The position numbers and the translations under genes are program-made. A stretch of DNA of 64,000 bases from Curtobacterium sp. S6 (GTDB lineage Bacteria > Actinomycetota > Actinomycetes > Actinomycetales > Micrococcaceae), in contig NZ_KL537415.1 of assembly GCF_000710345.2 (NCBI RefSeq), positions 224,805-288,804 on the forward strand, written 5' to 3'. The notes under the pieces were generated by a model. The model had not been told where the DNA came from, did no database searches, and worked only from the letters and a program-made list of their open reading frames with translations. This document shows positions 27,140 to 36,192 of this stretch, piece by piece. Every line of letters starts with the position of its first letter. The first letter of the stretch is position 1.

Positions 27140-27460
27140 GGAAGGGACCCCTCGGGCGGATCGCTCGAGTGACGCGTCCTACTTTTTCGCCGCGTTCTGC
27201 CCCGTCGTGGGCCCCCGGGTTATCCGCGATGGGCTCTGACAAGGAACGACGTATCGTGACGCTTCCTCAGGGCGGCTAAAAGCGCCCCATTGTAGCTACT
27301 TATAGTTTTGAGTAAAATATCAAGCACGACACCGTCAAGGCGGTGTCGTGCTTTGTTGATTATTTTTACAGTAGCACCATGGAGGATTATTTATGTCTGG
27401 TTTTTGCTGGGATTGATTTTATCGTCTAATTAATATATCTAATTTTCAAAGAGCAAAAAC
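27140..27460. other. intergenic region with terminator and AT-rich promoter zone
   Basis: Contains the hairpin listed at 27323-27352, then about 110 bases of very AT-rich DNA up to the Tat-substrate gene. That stretch probably holds the promoter. Two tiny frames there (ATG 27379 and ATG 27393) are too short to support. Confidence 0.4.
27323..27352 (+). terminator. rho-independent terminator
   Basis: agcacgacaccg pairs perfectly with cggtgtcgtgct around tcaagg, followed by ttgttgattattttt. It lies about 185 bases after the AI-2E-family gene. Confidence 0.75.
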
Positions 27461-28261
27461 ATGAATACATTTTCCCATCTCCCCCAGGGGTTGAGTCGAC
27501 GTTCGGTGGCGCGCGGGGCGGCCTGGTCCGTTCCGCTGATCGCCGCAACCACGTCAGTTTCCGCGTATGCGGCAAGTTCCGCGTGCATTCCAACGATCTC
27601 CTATAACGGGGATATCCGATATCACTGGGGCCAACGGTACCGTCGTCACGAAGGACAGGGCCGAACCACGCAGGTCTTGCAGACCGGGGCCGGGTCGGTG
27701 AGCATTTACAATCTCCCGGCGGGCGTCACCGTCAGTTCTATTGTGATCGATATCTTCGTTCAGCGACGTCAAGGCCAGCATTCCGAAGGGCCGGGCGTGC
27801 TGTCTCCGGCTAATAGGGCCGCGACCTTCAGCGGACAGACGGGTGGTTTCCGGCCGCAGGATTACCGCGATTCCTGGATGAACAAGACCACCGATCAGGA
27901 TCAGAACTACAACGTTTCCGATCGATATCCGGCCATCAATAGCGGATTTGATCCCTTCGTGACGTTGTCTAATCCGCCAGACGGCATCCCCACGCAGTGG
28001 AGCGACGGCTCGGTCTCCCCGGGATGGAAATTGGAGTATCAATGGTCCGCGCGCCGGAATAGACTCCAGAACCGATATACCGGGGCGCCCGGTGGCTGCC
28101 GGAATTTCTCGACCGGCTGGTCGGGCCAGTACAACGTGACCTATCAGGGGATGACCCAGGTTCCGTTCGAGGGCGGGACCCCGCGTGCCCCCTTCGCGAG
28201 GGCCGAGGTTCGGGCCACCTTGAGCGATGGGCGCGTCTTGACGGAGACGGTGTTGGCGTAG
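27461..28261 (+). CDS. Tat-exported protein of unknown function
   Basis: 266 aa. The N-terminus has a twin-arginine signal: SRRSVARGAAWSVPLIAATT with cleavage likely after SAYA (about residue 38). The mature part is rich in Tyr, Arg, Gly and Asn and looks all-beta (GDIRYHWGQRYRRHEGQGR; WKLEYQWSARRN; FEGGTPRAPFARAEVRATL). Two Cys occur in the mature protein (near residues 43 and 205) and may form a disulfide. Actinobacteria carry many proteins with this SRRSVxxGAAW leader, but I cannot name the family. It is preceded by unusually AT-rich DNA and lies near two LGFP genes, which suggests a cell-envelope role. Confidence 0.7.
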   Translation: MNTFSHLPQGLSRRSVARGAAWSVPLIAATTSVSAYAASSACIPTISYNGDIRYHWGQRYRRHEGQGRTTQVLQTGAGSVSIYNLPAGVTVSSIVIDIFVQRRQGQHSEGPGVLSPANRAATFSGQTGGFRPQDYRDSWMNKTTDQDQNYNVSDRYPAINSGFDPFVTLSNPPDGIPTQWSDGSVSPGWKLEYQWSARRNRLQNRYTGAPGGCRNFSTGWSGQYNVTYQGMTQVPFEGGTPRAPFARAEVRATLSDGRVLTETVLA

Positions 28262-28279
28262 GCGCCTCCCGCCGAGTGA

Positions 28280-28321
28280 CCGCGGAACCGTCGTCGTCGC
28301 TGGACGGCGGCGGTTCCGCGG
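28280..28321 (+). terminator. hairpin after the Tat-substrate gene
   Basis: ccgcggaaccg (28280-28290) pairs perfectly with cggttccgcgg (28311-28321). It starts 19 bases after the stop. No T tract. Confidence 0.5.
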
Positions 28322-28388
28322 CGCCGGCCTCGTCGACTGGGGTAGGTCGCGAGGCTTTCGGCCCGGTGGGCTAGGGCCTTGCGAAAAA

Positions 28389-28413
28389 TGAAACTAAAAA
28401 CCCTTTAGTTTCA
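28389..28413. promoter_or_regulatory. AT-rich inverted repeat, possible operator
   Basis: tgaaactaaa and tttagtttca form a perfect 10-bp inverted repeat around aaccc, about 185 bases before the LGFP gene. It is isolated from the neighbouring G/C hairpin and could be a regulator site or a weak terminator. Confidence 0.35.
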
Positions 28414-28596
28414 CGGGATTTTCGCTTCGCAGCGTTGTGTTTGACTCGCCAGTGGATGTTTCGCGTGCCTTGGTGTTTTTGAAGGATATTGAAATCTTGG
28501 TGTCATGAAGGCGGAAACGATATGCCGTGGCATAGATTATTCTGTGATCATTCCTGATCCGGAAAAACTCGCACTCAAGAATCACAGAGGATCCCC

Positions 28597-29712
28597 ATGC
28601 GCAAACGCACCAACACCGCCCTGCTGACGGCCTTGGCCGTCTCCGCCCTATCCCTCGGGACGTTGACCGCCCCGGCCCAGGCCGCAGAGAACTACCCCGT
28701 GCACGGCGCCATCGCGAGCGCCTACCAAGACCCCGAGGTCAAGGCGGTGATGGGTCCGGCGACCGCCGCCGAGGCCACATCGGCCAGCGGCATCAAGTAC
28801 CAGGACTTTGACGGCGGGACCATGTACTGGTCCGACGGGGTAGCGGCCATTGCGGTCAAGAACGGCGGAATTCTCTCGTTCTACAAACAGAACGGCGGCC
28901 CGGACTCCCAATATGGCCGGCCCATGACCCAGGAAGAGCCCTACCAGTCCGGCCAGCGTGTGAAGACCTACAACCGCGCGACCGGCCAGTGGTACTGGCT
29001 GACGTGGTCGCCTTCCACCGGCGTCGTGCCGGTGCTGACCACCGGGGGCATCGGGAGCTACTGGGAGCGAAACATCTCGCGCCTGGGCGCCCCGGTCTCC
29101 CCGGAGACCTGCTCCGACACCGGCCAATCGTGCTCCCAGACCTTCTCACGGGGAACCGTGACCTGGTCGACCAAGACGCCGACCAGCGAGGTGCGCGGCG
29201 GCTTCAACGTCTACTACGTGAACTCGGGGGCGGCCCGGGGCCGTCTCGGGGCGGCGGTCGGGAACGAAACCCCGATGTCCAAAAACGGTGCGGAACAAAA
29301 ATTCGAGTCCGCCAATGGCGTGCCCCAGTCGCTGATCTGGAATCCCGGCAAGGTCAGGGCAAGCGCGGTGCTGACCAACGGCGGGATCAACGGGGTGTGG
29401 CGCGAATTCGGCCGCGAGCGTGGAGGACTGGGCTTCCCGGCCTCGGACGAGATTTCCCTGACGGCCCAGAACGGCGTGTACCAGGACTTCGACGGCGGCA
29501 AGATCTACTGGTCCCCGGCGAGCGGCGCTCAGAAGATTCAGTGGGGCGGAATCTACAACGTATGGGCCGCGAAGGGATGGGAAAACGGCGACTGGGGATA
29601 CCCGACGTCGGGCTCCTGGCAGAGCAACGGCAAGTGGATCCAGAACTTCCAGGGTGGCCAGGCCGTGCAGAACCCCGATAACTCGGTGATCTTCACCCCG
29701 TCGTCAAAATAG
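28597..29712 (+). CDS. secreted LGFP-repeat protein
   Basis: 371 aa. Sec signal peptide (MRKRTNTALLTALAVSALSL, cleavage near AQAAEN) followed by about six LGFP repeats of ~52 residues. They are recognisable by G-x-I-x-x-x-(Y/W)-(x)-(L/Y)GxP and by YQDFDGG(T/K)(M/I)YW and TFSRGTVTWS segments. LGFP repeats bind the actinobacterial cell wall. No catalytic domain is attached. The same repeat block, with nearly identical wording, forms the N-terminal half of the protein at 37516, so the two are paralogues. The 3' end overlaps the convergent protease gene by 20 bases. Confidence 0.88.
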   Translation: MRKRTNTALLTALAVSALSLGTLTAPAQAAENYPVHGAIASAYQDPEVKAVMGPATAAEATSASGIKYQDFDGGTMYWSDGVAAIAVKNGGILSFYKQNGGPDSQYGRPMTQEEPYQSGQRVKTYNRATGQWYWLTWSPSTGVVPVLTTGGIGSYWERNISRLGAPVSPETCSDTGQSCSQTFSRGTVTWSTKTPTSEVRGGFNVYYVNSGAARGRLGAAVGNETPMSKNGAEQKFESANGVPQSLIWNPGKVRASAVLTNGGINGVWREFGRERGGLGFPASDEISLTAQNGVYQDFDGGKIYWSPASGAQKIQWGGIYNVWAAKGWENGDWGYPTSGSWQSNGKWIQNFQGGQAVQNPDNSVIFTPSSK

Positions 29713-30337
29713 GCGGCAGCGCGAAGAGCATCCCGATGCTCCACGTGAGGTGGAGAAGCAGCGGGGAGATCAGGTGGGCGGAGCGCCGCGCTTCGTATTG
29801 CGCGGCGCCGCCCACGATCAGCGCGGCGAGCAGGAGCAGCGGTACACCCATCGCCGCGGTGACCGCCAGATACAGGATGAGGCCCACGGCCCGCTGACGG
29901 GGGATGGTGCGGCGGACGACGTCGCGGAAGAACATCTCTTCGCCCAGGCCGTTGACGGTTGTGGTCAGCAAGGTCATGGCCAGCGGGCCGACGCGAGCAT
30001 TATCCAGGAGTTCGTGAACCGACCCGGTCATGAACGGGAAGTATCTGAGCAAGAAAGCGCCGAGTACAAACAGGGCCAGAAGGCCAGCGCCGATGGCGAT
30101 CCCCCGGAGGGCCTCGCGACCCGGTCGGGGAGGGGAAAAGGCCCGGCGATCGCCCCACCGCCACCAGGACGCCAGATAGACGGCGGCGGTGAATAGGGTC
30201 GCGGCGTAGAACGTGCCGGAGCCGTGCGGCGCCCTCGCCGAGACGAACAGTCCCAAGAATCCCAGAAGGGCCGGAAGAGCGACGCGCGTCATCACCCGGG
30301 CGTGGGACGGCTTGAGCTTGCGAGCGGCGGATGCCAT
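29693..30337 (-). CDS. CPBP-family (CAAX-type) intramembrane metalloprotease
   Basis: 214 aa with about six to seven membrane segments. The Abi/CPBP motif GLGEEMFFRDVVRR (EExxxR) lies near residue 130, and a second conserved His is in LLLHLTWSIGMLF (HxxxN-like, here HLTWS) near residue 198. Family members cleave membrane or prenylated proteins and sometimes confer bacteriocin immunity. A target is not evident here. The gene is monocistronic and diverges from the SDR-TspO gene. Confidence 0.8.
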   Translation of the reverse strand: MASAARKLKPSHARVMTRVALPALLGFLGLFVSARAPHGSGTFYAATLFTAAVYLASWWRWGDRRAFSPPRPGREALRGIAIGAGLLALFVLGAFLLRYFPFMTGSVHELLDNARVGPLAMTLLTTTVNGLGEEMFFRDVVRRTIPRQRAVGLILYLAVTAAMGVPLLLLAALIVGGAAQYEARRSAHLISPLLLHLTWSIGMLFALPPILTTG

Positions 30338-30421
30338 ATCGACAGTCTTTCACGGGGATCCCTGCCACGAGGCCGTTCGGGCGTGCAAGACTGGCGATAA
30401 CGGGTCGAGAGAGGATGCGGC

Positions 30422-31867
30422 ATGAACACGGATAACGAATCTGCTCGACGGGCGCTGGTCACCGGGGCCACGGGGTACATCGGGGGCGAGGTGACGGCCG
30501 AACTGCTGCGTCGGGGTTGGGCGGTGCGCACCTTGTCCCGTGACCGCGGGAAGGCCGAATCGATGCCGTGGGGTGATCAGATCGTTCCGCGGGGCGCGAG
30601 GGCCGACGCCGGTCAGGTTGAGGTCTACGAGGGAGATGCCTCCGCCGCCGAAGACCTCCGGGCGGCCCTTTCCGGGGTCGACGTCGCCTGGTATCTCATC
30701 CATTCGATGTCGGAGACGTCCGACTTTCGCGCGGAAGAGGTACGGATGGCGAAGGCTTTCGCCCATGCGGCCGAAGAGGGCGACGTGGGGCGGATCGTGT
30801 ATCTCGGCGGCCTCCATCCGGAGGGGGAGTCGCTCTCGGAGCATCTGGCCTCGCGCGTCGAGGTCGGCGAGGTCCTCATGGCATCGCGGGTGCCCACCGC
30901 GGTCTTGCAGGCCGGCGTCGTGATCGGCGAGGGCTCCTCGTCCTTCGAGATGTTGCGCCACCTCTCGGAGCGTCTCCCCGGCGCCATCGCCCCTCGATGG
31001 ATTCGTCACCGCATCACCCCTATCTCGGTCCGAGACGCCGTCTATTTCTTGGCGTCCGCCGCCGATCTTCCGGTCGGCACCAACCGAGAATTCGACGCCG
31101 GCAGCCCCGACACCATGGAATACGCCGAGATGATGAAGGCCTACGCCCGGGTCGCGGGGTTGCCGCCGCGATGGGTCGCCACCGCACCGGTCACCACGCC
31201 GCGGCTGGCATCGTATTGGGTGTCCCTGGTGACGCCGGTATCGAGGACCCTGAGTCAGCCTTTGATCGGTAGCCTTCTGCACCATACGGAGCTCAAGGAG
31301 CGCGACCTCGAGGCGGCCGTCGGGACCCCGGCGGGCGGATTGCAGAGTTTCGATACGGCCCTGGGCGAGGCGCTCCGGGGGATCGACCCTCGGCGGTGGC
31401 GACGGACGGCGGCCGTGGTGGGCGGTGCGGTGGTCACTTGCGGCATCGTGGGTTCCCTGCTGGTCCAGCCCGACAATCCCTGGTACCGGAGGTTGGATCT
31501 GCCGTCGTGGCAGCCGCCGGCCGCGGTGTTCCCGGTGGTGTGGAGCGGTCTGTACGCGGATATCGCCGTGGTGGAGTCCCTGGTCATGGCCGATCAGCGC
31601 GAGCAGGGGAGCCACCGTGCGGTGAGGTCGTCGGCGCTTGCCTTGGGCGTGAACCTCGCGCTCAACGCGGGCTGGTGCGGGCTGTTCTTCCGCTCGAAGA
31701 GGCCCCGGTTGTCCACGGCGTGGGCCGCGCTACTTGCGGCGAGTTCGGCCGATCTGGTGCGCAGGGCCTGGAAGTCTTCCCCAGAGCGGGGCGTGCTCCT
31801 GGCTCCCTACGCGGCCTGGACGTCGTTCGCGACGTTCCTCAATGGCGCCGTGGCTGCCCGGAATTGA
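30422..31867 (+). CDS. NAD(P)-binding SDR/NmrA protein fused to TspO/MBR domain
   Basis: 481 aa. Residues 10-290 form an atypical short-chain dehydrogenase/NmrA-like domain (LVTGATGYIGGEVTAELLRR nucleotide site; VYLGGLHPEGESLSEHL; AVLQAGVVIGEGS). Residues about 325-481 are a TspO/MBR membrane domain (LDLPSWQPPAAVFPVVWSGL; LALNAGWCGLFFRSKRP; YAAWTSFATFLNGA). TspO proteins bind porphyrins and other hydrophobic ligands. The fusion suggests NAD(P)H-dependent handling of such a ligand or a redox-sensing role, which is inference. Both domains look complete. The end overlaps the convergent PAP2 gene by 61 bases. Confidence 0.85.
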   Translation: MNTDNESARRALVTGATGYIGGEVTAELLRRGWAVRTLSRDRGKAESMPWGDQIVPRGARADAGQVEVYEGDASAAEDLRAALSGVDVAWYLIHSMSETSDFRAEEVRMAKAFAHAAEEGDVGRIVYLGGLHPEGESLSEHLASRVEVGEVLMASRVPTAVLQAGVVIGEGSSSFEMLRHLSERLPGAIAPRWIRHRITPISVRDAVYFLASAADLPVGTNREFDAGSPDTMEYAEMMKAYARVAGLPPRWVATAPVTTPRLASYWVSLVTPVSRTLSQPLIGSLLHHTELKERDLEAAVGTPAGGLQSFDTALGEALRGIDPRRWRRTAAVVGGAVVTCGIVGSLLVQPDNPWYRRLDLPSWQPPAAVFPVVWSGLYADIAVVESLVMADQREQGSHRAVRSSALALGVNLALNAGWCGLFFRSKRPRLSTAWAALLAASSADLVRRAWKSSPERGVLLAPYAAWTSFATFLNGAVAARN

Positions 31868-32595
31868 GGCGTGGGTGCGCCGTGGTCGCGTGTTTCGGGT
31901 CCTTGGTGTCGACGGGAGGCTCGGCGGGTGCTGAGCCGACGCCCAGCGGAATCCCTCCTGCCCCGGTTCACCTCCACCACGGCGGTGAGGGCGAGGGCCA
32001 TCCCGAGGCCAATCAAGGTTCCGGCCAGGGTGTCGGTGAACCAGTGCACGCCCAGGTAGAGCCGCGATCCACAGACCACGGCCACCACGAACGCCGCGAT
32101 TCCCCAGGTCAGCGATATGGACCGCGCCCGTCGCTGTAGCTCGTGGGAGATTACCCATGCCGCCGCGAAGGCCAGGGCCGCGGTGCCCGTCGCGTGGCCG
32201 GAGGGGAAGCTGAAGTCCACCTCGTTGACCAGATGGTCCATGACCGGTGGCCGGGCGCGTTGGAAGAGCAGTTTGAGCAGGTAGGTGACGAGGGCCGAGG
32301 CCGCCACCGAGCAGAAAACGTAAGCCGCCGACTTCCACATTCCGGTGCGCCACCACAACACCAGGGCAACGACGACCGAGATCGCGATCGTGCCGACCGG
32401 GCTGAAGGCGTTGGTGACCATGGTCATCCATGCCGTGAAGGCCGGCGTGCGGTTCTCGATGAATTCGTCGAGGATCTTGGTGTCCCCCGCGGTGACGTCC
32501 GTCGTGTGGACGATGGTGCCGAGGGTCGCGGCCAAGGCGACTATCACGGCGCCGGCCAGGGTGCGCTTGGCCGGCGACAAGGCGATTTTGTGCAT
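31807..32595 (-). CDS. PAP2-family membrane phosphatase
   Basis: 262 aa with about six membrane helices. The three phosphatase motifs are present: KLLFQRARPP (KxxxxxxRP) near residue 110, FPSGHATGTAALAFA (PSGH) near residue 130, and SRLYLGVHWFTDTLAG (SRxxxxxHxxxD) near residue 178. Probable substrates are lipid phosphates or undecaprenyl pyrophosphate at the outer membrane face. A basic, disordered C-terminal tail of about 55 residues extends through the overlap with the neighbouring gene. Confidence 0.88.
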   Translation of the reverse strand: MHKIALSPAKRTLAGAVIVALAATLGTIVHTTDVTAGDTKILDEFIENRTPAFTAWMTMVTNAFSPVGTIAISVVVALVLWWRTGMWKSAAYVFCSVAASALVTYLLKLLFQRARPPVMDHLVNEVDFSFPSGHATGTAALAFAAAWVISHELQRRARSISLTWGIAAFVVAVVCGSRLYLGVHWFTDTLAGTLIGLGMALALTAVVEVNRGRRDSAGRRLSTRRASRRHQGPETRDHGAPTPQFRAATAPLRNVANDVQAA

Positions 32596-32742
32596 GGATC
32601 GATTGGACCACGGGTTGCTATCAATCAGCTGTGTTTATTCGTGAAGGTAACCCGCACTTGCGCCCCTCGGGCACGACACCGCTCGCAACCCTCGTCGTAG
32701 GGAGCGTTCCGCGGGCCGGTCCGTGATTCGACGACACATCGG

Positions 32743-32765
32743 TTCGCATTGCGAACACGTGTTCG
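32743..32765. promoter_or_regulatory. palindromic operator candidate upstream of the shikimate-type transporter
   Basis: ttcgcattgcgaa (32743-32755, near-palindromic) overlaps cgaacacgtgttcg (32752-32765, a perfect 14-bp palindrome), about 70 bases before the transporter ATG. GTTCG/CGAAC arms are typical of IclR-family operators of aromatic-acid genes. No regulator gene is adjacent. Confidence 0.5.
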
Positions 32766-32831
32766 ACTTGTGTTCTCCGCCACGTCTAGGCTGATGCGAG
32801 TTCCATCACCACCGGTCTAAAGGTCAGGTTC

Positions 32832-34241
32832 ATGTCTTCGTCTTCCGCTGCCGACACCGCAGTCCAGCCGGGCAAATCCCCTGGGCGCGCCGCGTTCGCC
32901 GGGTGGATCGGTTCCGCGCTCGAATATTACGACTTCGCGGTCTACGCGACCGCCGCCGCGGTCGTGCTCAACCACATCTTCTTCCCCGAGGGGAACGCCG
33001 CCGCCGCGGTCCTGCAATCCATGGGTGTCGCCGGCGTCGCCTACGTGGTGCGGCCGTTCGGCGCGCTGATCATGGGGCCGCTCTCGGACAAGCTCGGACG
33101 CAAATTCGTGCTCATGATGACCTTGTTCCTCATCGGCGGCGCGACCTTCGCCATCGGGTGTCTGCCGACCTACGGTTCCGTCGGAATGCTCGCGCCGATC
33201 CTGTTGATCCTGTGCCGGGTCGTCCAGGGTCTCTCTGCGGCCGGCGAGCAGGCCTCGGCCATCTCGATGTCCCTTGAGCACGCCCGCGACGATCAGCGAG
33301 GGCTGATCACCAGCTGGTCCCTCCAGGGCACTCAGGCGGGATCCCTGCTGGCCACCGCGGTTTTTATCCCCTTCACCTCTTTTCTGTCCGAGGACCAGCT
33401 CTTCGCTTGGGGGTGGCGCGTGCCGTTCTGGCTGTCGGCGTTCGTAGTCCTCGCGGCGTATTTGATCCGCCGCAAGCTCGAAGAGCCCCCGGCCTTCGAG
33501 AAGATGGAGAAGGAGGAATCCGTTCTGGACAACGCGGCGCCCCTGGCCATCGTGTTTCGGTATCACAAGGCCGCGATTCTTCGCGTGGCGATCTGCGCCC
33601 TGGTGAACACCCTCAATGTCGCCTTTACCGTCTGGGCGATCTCCTATGCGACCAACGGCGTCGGGATCCCGCGCTCGACGATGCTGTGGGTTCCGGTGGT
33701 GTCCAACGCGGTGGGACTTGCGGTCATCCCGCTCTCGGCCATGGTTTCCGACAGGGTGGGGCGAAAGCCCGTCTTCGCGGCCGGGGCGTTGCTTTCCGGG
33801 GCGATGATGTTCCCGTTCTTGTCGGCGGTCTCTCACGGGAATATCCCACTGATTTTCGTCTTCGGCGCCCTGATGCACGGTGGCTTCTACTCGTTCTCGA
33901 ACGCCACCTGGCCGTCTTTCTACGCCGAGATGTTCCCGACCAAGGTCCGTTCGACAGGACTGGCCCTGGGAACCCAGGTGGGCTTTGCCCTGTCGGGAGG
34001 TTTCGTCCCCGTGATCGCGGCCGCCCTGAACGGCCAGAACATGGACAACTGGGTCCTGCCGGCGATCTTCGTCTTTGTGGTGGGTCTGTGCGTGACCGCC
34101 GTCGCGATGACGGCCAAGGAAACCGCGCGTCGTCCACTGGCCGACATCGACAACCTGCACATGTCCCGCACCGAAGCCCTCGAAGTGGTGCGTCTGGATC
34201 AGAAGGCCAAGGTCACGGTTCAGGAAGCTCCCCGCGACTGA
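32832..34241 (+). CDS. MHS-family transporter, probable shikimate/quinate-type uptake
   Basis: A 469-aa, 12-helix H+ symporter of the MHS branch. The family start LEYYDFAVYA, the loop motif RPFGALIMGPLSDKLGRK, and GLSAAGEQASAISMSLEHA are seen. It faces the dehydroshikimate dehydratase and shikimate dehydrogenase genes across a shared terminator, so shikimate, quinate or a related hydroaromatic acid is the best substrate guess. MHS members also carry ketoglutarate, proline and betaine, so sequence alone does not settle it. Confidence 0.82.
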   Translation: MSSSSAADTAVQPGKSPGRAAFAGWIGSALEYYDFAVYATAAAVVLNHIFFPEGNAAAAVLQSMGVAGVAYVVRPFGALIMGPLSDKLGRKFVLMMTLFLIGGATFAIGCLPTYGSVGMLAPILLILCRVVQGLSAAGEQASAISMSLEHARDDQRGLITSWSLQGTQAGSLLATAVFIPFTSFLSEDQLFAWGWRVPFWLSAFVVLAAYLIRRKLEEPPAFEKMEKEESVLDNAAPLAIVFRYHKAAILRVAICALVNTLNVAFTVWAISYATNGVGIPRSTMLWVPVVSNAVGLAVIPLSAMVSDRVGRKPVFAAGALLSGAMMFPFLSAVSHGNIPLIFVFGALMHGGFYSFSNATWPSFYAEMFPTKVRSTGLALGTQVGFALSGGFVPVIAAALNGQNMDNWVLPAIFVFVVGLCVTAVAMTAKETARRPLADIDNLHMSRTEALEVVRLDQKAKVTVQEAPRD

Positions 34242-34256
34242 ACGCCATCGGCACGG

Positions 34257-34299
34257 AAAGGCCGGTTCGGCGAATGAACTATTCGCCGAACCGGCCTTT
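34257..34299. terminator. bidirectional terminator
   Basis: A perfect 19-bp stem (34257-34275 with 34281-34299) with a 5-base loop. aaa and tttt at the ends serve both converging genes. Confidence 0.9.
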
Positions 34300-34320
34300 T
34301 GTGCCCGGGGACGTGACCGC

Positions 34321-36192
34321 CTAGAGCGAGTGGGTGTACTGGGCGGCCATGCGGACGGGGGCGTTCGGTGCGCCGTATCCGGTGTAACCGTCGATCCGCT
34401 GCACGACCTCGAAGAACAGGCTCCCGACCGTTTGGGTGTAGAAGTGCAGGAATTCTCCGCGCTCGTCACGGTCGTAGAGCAGATCCAGCTCCTCGAGCTC
34501 GCGAATCTTTTCCTCCGGAAGGCCGAACCGGGCTCGCAGATCCTCGTAGTAGTTGTGCGGGATGCGCAGGAAGCGCAGTCCCGAGGTCTGGGCCCTCCGG
34601 GCGAGCCCGACGACGTCGCGGCAGGAAAAAGCGACGTGTTCGACGTCGGGATCCTTGCGCAGGTCCGGTGCCACATTCAGGGGAAGCCGCACCGAGCCTG
34701 CGTCGTTGCGGACCACCTGCGAGCTGACCAGTCCGTTGGGTCCCGGAACGTCCTGGGACGGCTGGACGCTCAGGCCCAGGGCCGCGCGGTAGAACAGCAC
34801 GGATTCGGGGTAGTGATGCTTGGGCTGGGCCAGGTTCACGTGGTCGATCCCGGTGATCAGCGGTTCACCGAGGGAGGGGTTGTCCGTGGTCGCGGCGTCA
34901 AGATGGTCCGGCCAGGAGAACTCCTCGATCCAGCGGTCGCCGCCGTCCGAGGCGGGAGGGCAGAAGAAGACTTCCGTCCCGTCCGGGGCCAGATACGCCG
35001 GGAAGTGCTGTTCACCCTCGCGCGTGACGCGGGGGACCTCCGGGACTTTGAGCGCGGTGGCGTGAGCCGCGGCCGCGGCCGGGTGCTGAACCTCGAATCC
35101 CAGCGAGGCCATCGTGGGCTCGTCGGAGGCTCCCGGTTCTTCGTTGATGACCACGCGTGCCTCGCCCTGTTCCCAGAGCTGCACCGGCTTACTGGTATGA
35201 CGCCCCCGATGCTCGAAGCCCAGATGCATCAGGAGGACCTCGATCTGTTCGGTCTCTTGGCCTCGAACCTCGGCCCAGGTCAGCCCCTGAGGGACGGCGG
35301 CCCCGGGCAGCCGGGTCAGTTCCCCGACGCGTGCCGCCGCGCGGGTCGTCACGGCGTCGGTTCCGATCGAGGCCTCCATTGCACGGGCCGTCTGATCTTG
35401 GAGCCACACCAAGGAGCGCAGCGCGTCCACGGCCGTGCGATGCACGCGGGTTTGGCGAAAGGAGTCGTTGAAGATCTCGAGGGAGAGCGGTCCGGAGTAA
35501 CCCCCGGCGAGTAGCTTGACCATGAAGTCGACGAGTTCGAACCCGCCTTCACCCGGGAAGACGCGGAAATGGCGCGACCAGGAGAGCACGTCCAGAGACA
35601 TGAGCGGTGCGTCCGCGAGTTGGAGGAAGAAGACCTTGTCTCCCGGGATGTCAGGGATCGAATCGGTGGGCCATGCCCGGGAGAGGATGTGAAAGGTATC
35701 CAGGCAGATGCCCAGGTTGTCGCGGTCGGCGGCCTCGACCAGGCGCCACGAGTGCTCGAAGTCGTTGACGAATCTGCCCCACGCGAGAGCCTCATAGGCG
35801 AGGCGAATGCCGTAGCCAGCGGCCAGGTCCGCCAGGCGCCCGAGCTGGGCGGCGACCACGGAGTCGTCGTCCACGGTGGCGGTTCCCGCATTGGAGGGAA
35901 TGAGCATGAGATCCATGCCCAGGCGGTTCATGAGGCTAAATTTCTCCTCGATGCGGCGAAGGGTGTCCTCGAAGATGGGTTCGGCGGTCCCCTCGGCGTC
36001 GCGGAACGGTTGGTAGAGGTCCAGGCTCAGGCCCAGCTTATCGGCGTAGTCGCGGATCTGTTCGGGGGATTCCGGGGCGACCACGAGGTCTTGCTCAAAG
36101 ATCTCGACGCCGTCGAATCCCGCCGCGGATGCGGCCCGCAGTTTCTGCCGGAGGGTCCCGGATAGGCACACGGTGGCTATCGACGTCTTCAC
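34321..36192 (-). CDS. qsuB: 3-dehydroshikimate dehydratase fused to HPPD-like domain (QsuB type)
   Basis: 623 aa. Residues 1-290 are a sugar-phosphate-isomerase-like TIM barrel (TVCLSGTLRQKLRAASAAGF; LAYEALAWGRFVNDFEHSWR; LGICLDTFHIL; SLEIFNDSFRQ) that converts dehydroshikimate to protocatechuate. Residues about 295-623 form a two-module VOC region like 4-hydroxyphenylpyruvate dioxygenase, with likely metal ligands in GIDHVNLAQP, VEHVAFSC and LFFEVVQRIDGY. The GTG start overlaps the upstream gene's stop (GTGA) and follows aaggag. The fusion is that of corynebacterial QsuB. Whether the second domain is catalytic is not clear from sequence. Confidence 0.9.
   Translation of the reverse strand: MKTSIATVCLSGTLRQKLRAASAAGFDGVEIFEQDLVVAPESPEQIRDYADKLGLSLDLYQPFRDAEGTAEPIFEDTLRRIEEKFSLMNRLGMDLMLIPSNAGTATVDDDSVVAAQLGRLADLAAGYGIRLAYEALAWGRFVNDFEHSWRLVEAADRDNLGICLDTFHILSRAWPTDSIPDIPGDKVFFLQLADAPLMSLDVLSWSRHFRVFPGEGGFELVDFMVKLLAGGYSGPLSLEIFNDSFRQTRVHRTAVDALRSLVWLQDQTARAMEASIGTDAVTTRAAARVGELTRLPGAAVPQGLTWAEVRGQETEQIEVLLMHLGFEHRGRHTSKPVQLWEQGEARVVINEEPGASDEPTMASLGFEVQHPAAAAAHATALKVPEVPRVTREGEQHFPAYLAPDGTEVFFCPPASDGGDRWIEEFSWPDHLDAATTDNPSLGEPLITGIDHVNLAQPKHHYPESVLFYRAALGLSVQPSQDVPGPNGLVSSQVVRNDAGSVRLPLNVAPDLRKDPDVEHVAFSCRDVVGLARRAQTSGLRFLRIPHNYYEDLRARFGLPEEKIRELEELDLLYDRDERGEFLHFYTQTVGSLFFEVVQRIDGYTGYGAPNAPVRMAAQYTHSL

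Larger units (their letters stand above)
28262..28596. other. intergenic region with two inverted repeats
   Basis: Holds a G/C-rich hairpin (28280-28321), an AT-rich palindrome (28389-28413) and AT-rich promoter-like DNA leading to the LGFP gene. No gene is supported. Confidence 0.4.

Noticed and set aside
27379..27430. Tiny ORFs in the AT-rich region before the Tat-substrate gene
   Set aside because: One is 7 codons long with a fair ribosome site, the other has none. Neither resembles a known leader peptide.
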